A stretch of DNA of 64,000 bases from NCBI RefSeq assembly GCF_050908995.1, contig NC_135132.1:7745001-7809000 (forward strand), given 5' to 3'. The position numbers and the translations under genes were made by a program. This DNA comes from Andrena cerasifolii. Its lineage: Eukaryota > Arthropoda > Insecta > Hymenoptera > Andrenidae. The notes beneath the pieces were generated by a model. It saw only the letters and a list, made by a program, of their open reading frames with translations. It was not told the origin of the DNA and did no database searches. Positions 60,311-64,000 of the stretch are shown piece by piece (positions within the stretch are counted from its first letter, which is position 1; each line of letters begins with the position of its first letter).

Positions 60311-62839
60311 CTAATCCCAGGCCTCCCTAATCTAATGCCATCCTAACATAAAGTCCTCCTAACTCAAAGCTCCCTCACCTAAAATCCTCCAAAATAACGA
60401 TCCCACTACCTTAAGGCCCCCCTAAACAACTCTAACCTCCAATTTACATCGAACCCAGACCTAACCTCTAACACATTCCCAAACCCATGATAATCGACAA
60501 AGACACCTGACCTCCAACCCAAGTGAAGCATAACCCGAGTCAACCTTAATCCCTCCCCGACTCAACCTAAACAGACCTAACCTCCAAAAGAAACCACAAA
60601 CCATAAGAACAAACTAAAATACCCCATACCAAGAAACAGACCACTACTCTAATTCACACCTCCCCCCCAGACCCAAACCCCCTCCCAACGTTTCTCACCC
60701 TCTTCAATCGTTTTTCCTTCGATTCCCCGTTCCCCGTGGTTCGGGCTGAGTCACCGGGCGTGCAAGTGTCTCGAGGGCGTCTGCTAAGTCACATGCTAAA
60801 TTTGGTTACCTTACCAACGGGATTGTATTACGCGCGTGGGCTTATTCTAATATCTCGGATGGCCGCGATGGCAACTAGGCCGTCCTCTCGCTATACTTAT
60901 ATCTGCTTCCCTGAGCACCGATGCTCAGCCTCGCCGCGACCAAGAGGAAATGCCTCGCTCGCCTGGCAAAATCTCACCCACCCTCTCCCCCCCCTTTTAA
61001 AGGCGGAACCCCACCAGGCGTCCTCAACCCGAGAGGGAGGGCGCGAAGAACATTAACAACGAACTTAATCGCTGTTTTTCATTCACCTTCATCGTGTTTG
61101 TAAACAGACGTCCTGACAGCTTATTTTTAAGTAGTACAACCCTACGATGGGACCGGCCAACGGTTCTCAGGGACGTTGCTCTGCACCTCTCGGGGGGGAA
61201 ACGATTATTTTCCGGGGGAATGTCTTTCTGTCCGGCGTGCTGGAGGTTCCCGAGAGTATCGCTGGAAAGACGGCGGCTGTAGGCAGCAGAAGTGCTGATC
61301 GAAAGGTGCTCGGAATTTATGGAACAGGAGGACCGAGCTGGTGCTTTCAAGGGATTACCCGAAGAGGGTAGTGCGCAGAGTTTCTTCCGCGATCATGTAA
61401 CACCCGCGGCAGGACGGAAATAATTTCAGGCTGCGAAGGGGAGTGAAGGAGAGACGGTCAAGTGGAACGAGTCAAGAATTTCTGCATTATGCACTGCACA
61501 AACTCAATCTAACGGCTACTAATAGCACTCTCCCCCTGCTTTCTGTGCCGTGCCACCTATCCCCGTGCTATCAGCTTAATTTCAACGCTGAAGATTCCCC
61601 CGGGGCAGTCGCAAAATCCCATTCATCCATCCTTCAAAAATCAATCGTCGTCTACGAATTAATTAAAAAAATAATAATTTCCACGATAAATTTTTCTCTC
61701 GAAATCCACCATCAGATTTACCCCAGAGTATTCCAGCAATTTCACAAGTCCATTTGGATAAAAATCCCTAGGGACATTCTAGAATGGAAGTTCAAACTTG
61801 TCTCGTTAAATTTGCAGGTTTCTATTTTTTTCGTTTTGGATTTTCGGAGTCTTCGCGTGGAGGAACGCGAGGATCGTGGAGGAACCGCGGAGGGATCTGA
61901 GTTGCACAGCGGATCAGCGTAGAGATCGTTGCACCTCCATGTTGAATATAAATAAAGCGGCTGCTTTTCGCGATCCCCTGAATTTTTAAACGTTTCCGCT
62001 TCACGACGACTTCCGTTACTTTCGACGCGAATATTTCCATCGCGATCGAACCGGCAGCCCATTCTCCGGAACGTAATTGGATCCTGGTGTCAATCACGGC
62101 GATAATGCTCCGCGCTCACGCGTCACGTGGCCCCCCCACTTCGCTTCGAATAATCTTCTAATAATATGTTTTACAATAACGTTTCAAGGGGGTGGAAATA
62201 GCATGTGATGGTAGATTTCGTTTGTAATGGCTGGTGGTTGTAATGCTCCGCTTCCGAAGGGGGAATTTTTGTTCTTTTTATTCGGGTTCGTTGACCCTAG
62301 ACTTGCCTGGCGCACGTGAGAAAAGAGAGGCATAGTTGGGGGGAGTAAGTCCTGGAGAGGGGTGAATAGAAGGGGGTTTAATTTAGTGGAAAAAGATTTG
62401 GAGGAATTCTGCATTTGGCGTGGAAGGGAAATTGAGTTTGACCTGGGATTAGTGGTGGTTCAGTTTTGGAGCTGATGAATTTCTGCCCCAGCGATGCCTA
62501 TATCGGGGGAAAGAGTGTAATCCTGATCAAGTTGGAAAAAGATATTTTAATGCGACGAGAGAATTCTTAGATGATTTAAGATTGAATGTGAATGGATAGA
62601 GAAGTTACATCTGACGTATCAGTAGCACTCAGCTAGCTTCAGCTCTGACGAACAGGTATCTCTGTTTAAAGTAACGGGTCCATTAAGCGGAGAGCCAGCT
62701 GTTGAGTGAGATACACAGAAAGAGCAATTTTAAAAAGAGAATTCCGATGAAACTTGTAAAGTCTATGTAAATCAGTGGAGATATTCAATTTAACGTGTGC
62801 AGTTCTAATTCTGGTGGAGGGATATGTATGTCCCTCTTA
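60311..62839. other. Spacer between two minisatellites
   Basis: Starts as decayed repeat sequence up to about 60,690, then mixed sequence with some GC-rich parts (60,720-61,400 and 61,850-62,150). No exon or RNA gene supported. Confidence 0.35.
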
Positions 62840-63660
62840 ATTAAGTTAGGTCCCAGCATAAAGTCCTCCTCGAGTAAGGTCCTTCTAAACCAAGCTCTTT
62901 TTAAAATATGGTATTCCTAAGTTTAGATCTGCCTAAGGTAAGGTTTTCCTAAGCTAAGATTTTTCTAAGATAAGGTCTTCCCAAGTTTAGGTTTTCCTCA
63001 GTTTAAGTTTTCATAAGATAAGGTCTTCCCAAGTTTAGGTTTTCCTAAGTTTAAGTTTTGATAAGATAAGGTCTTCCCAAGTTTAGGTTTTCCTAAGTTT
63101 AAGTTTTCCTAAGGTCTTCCCAAGTTTAGGTTTTCCTAAGTTTAAGTTTTCCAAAGATAAGGTCCTCCCAAGTTTAGGTTTTCCTAAGTTTAAGTTTTCA
63201 TAAGATAAGCTTTCCCTAAGTTTAGGTTTTCCTAAGCTAAGGATTTTCCAAAACTTAGTTTTTTCTAAGGTAAAGTTTTCCTAAGCTAAGATCTTCCTAA
63301 GTTTAGGGCTTCACATACTAATGTTTGCCTAAGTTAAGTTTTTCCTAATTTAAGGTTTTCCTAAGCTAAGGTTTCCCCAAGTTTAATTTTTCCTAAGTTT
63401 ATGTTTTCTTAAGATAAGGTTTTCCAAAGTTTAAGTTTCCTAAATTGGGGTTTCCCTAAGATATTTTCCTAAGTTCATGTTTTTCTCAGGTAAGGTTTTC
63501 CTTAGCTAAGATTTCCCTAAGTTTAAGTTTTCCTCAACTAAGGCCTGGATAAGTTTAGGTCTCCCTAACTTTACATTTTCCCAAGCTAAACTTTTCCTAA
63601 TCTATGATCCTCCTAAACTAAGGTCCTTCCAGCCCAAGTTCTTCTTTAACCAGCGTCCTC
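62840..63660. repeat. Degenerate minisatellite of TTTTCCTAAGTTTAGG type
   Basis: About forty-five units of 14-19 bp such as GGTTTTCCTAAGTTTAAG, with variants containing AGATAAGGTCTTCCCAAG. A 55-bp higher-order unit recurs between 62,980 and 63,200. Related in rhythm (short T/C-rich link plus YAAGYTTAGG or AACTAGGG core) to the 59.4-kb array, but distinct in sequence. Confidence 0.85.
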
Positions 63661-64000
63661 CTAAACTACAAACCCTCTTCATCCCAGATCTCCTCAAACC
63701 AAATTACCATAAAAATCCGTTAAACAAAAAAGCAACTCCATATCCTTCTTTCCCCCCAAAAATCAAATTTCTCCATCTACACAAAACACCTTTCCCGCCT
63801 TAAAACCCCCAATGTTTCCACTTTCTCAAAGACAAAAGCTCCAGGAAGCAACTCCACTACAATGGCTTATCTCCGCCAGCGATCTCTCCTTGCAGCATCC
63901 GCGTGGGCGTGCACAATCATATACTAGGAGCTTTTTACATAAAGCCACGTGCACGCGTGTAAGCCCTTCTAAAAATAGAAATTTGAGCAAGATTCTATTA

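Noticed and set aside
1..64000. CRISPR arrays, operons, riboswitches, tRNA and rRNA genes
   Set aside because: The window is eukaryotic. No tRNA cloverleaf or rRNA segment was recognised by eye, and the regular repeats seen are satellites or MITE interiors without CRISPR spacers.

Overview
The window is nuclear DNA from an insect. Its genes are split by many short GT-AG introns, coding islands sit in AT-rich sequence, and non-autonomous DNA transposons are abundant. Protein resemblances are arthropod-like throughout. A hymenopteran is my best guess, but that is inference from overall style, not proof.

Region by region. 1-300: the 3' end of an unrecognised + strand reading frame. 1.7-6.0 kb (+): a Golgi carbohydrate 6-O-sulfotransferase. 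7.8-10.8 kb (-): a candidate small gene that I do not recognise, rebuilt from splice signals, with a tandemly duplicated 80-nt exon. 11.1-14.3 kb (+): XPC/Rad4, the nucleotide-excision-repair damage sensor. 15.4-17.7 kb (+): an OFD1-like LisH and coiled-coil centriole protein. 18.4-30.7 kb (-): THOC2, 27 coding exons that I could join in phase into a 1421-residue frame. 32.1-32.6 kb (+): ribosomal protein L31. 33.3-36.2 kb (+): a PPP1R14-type PP1 inhibitor. 41.1-44.2 kb (-): BAP60/SMARCD, a SWI/SNF subunit. 48.0-49.2 kb (+): muscle protein 20 (Mp20), with a clear TATA/initiator promoter. 53.2-53.7 kb (-): a possible two-exon membrane protein. 49.2-64.0 kb is otherwise gene-poor and holds satellites, a GC-rich island and a mariner remnant.

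The genes are mostly unrelated housekeeping or tissue genes, not a pathway cluster. Notable neighbourhoods are the divergent pairs (unknown gene/XPC, THOC2/RPL31, BAP60/Mp20) and the convergent OFD1-THOC2 pair.

The introns host several MITE families. One set has TTAA target duplications (piggyBac type). Another has 8-bp duplications (hAT type) and carries internally expanded ATTCGAAT arrays. A third has GTCCTTAAATTACG ends. The most unusual observation is the 7.8-10.8 kb transcription unit, whose two alternative 80-nt exons are far more diverged than the adjoining intron sequence. A cluster of CTCF-like motifs lies between BAP60 and Mp20. Exon coordinates were worked out by hand from splice consensus, phase and family similarity, and have not been checked against transcripts.
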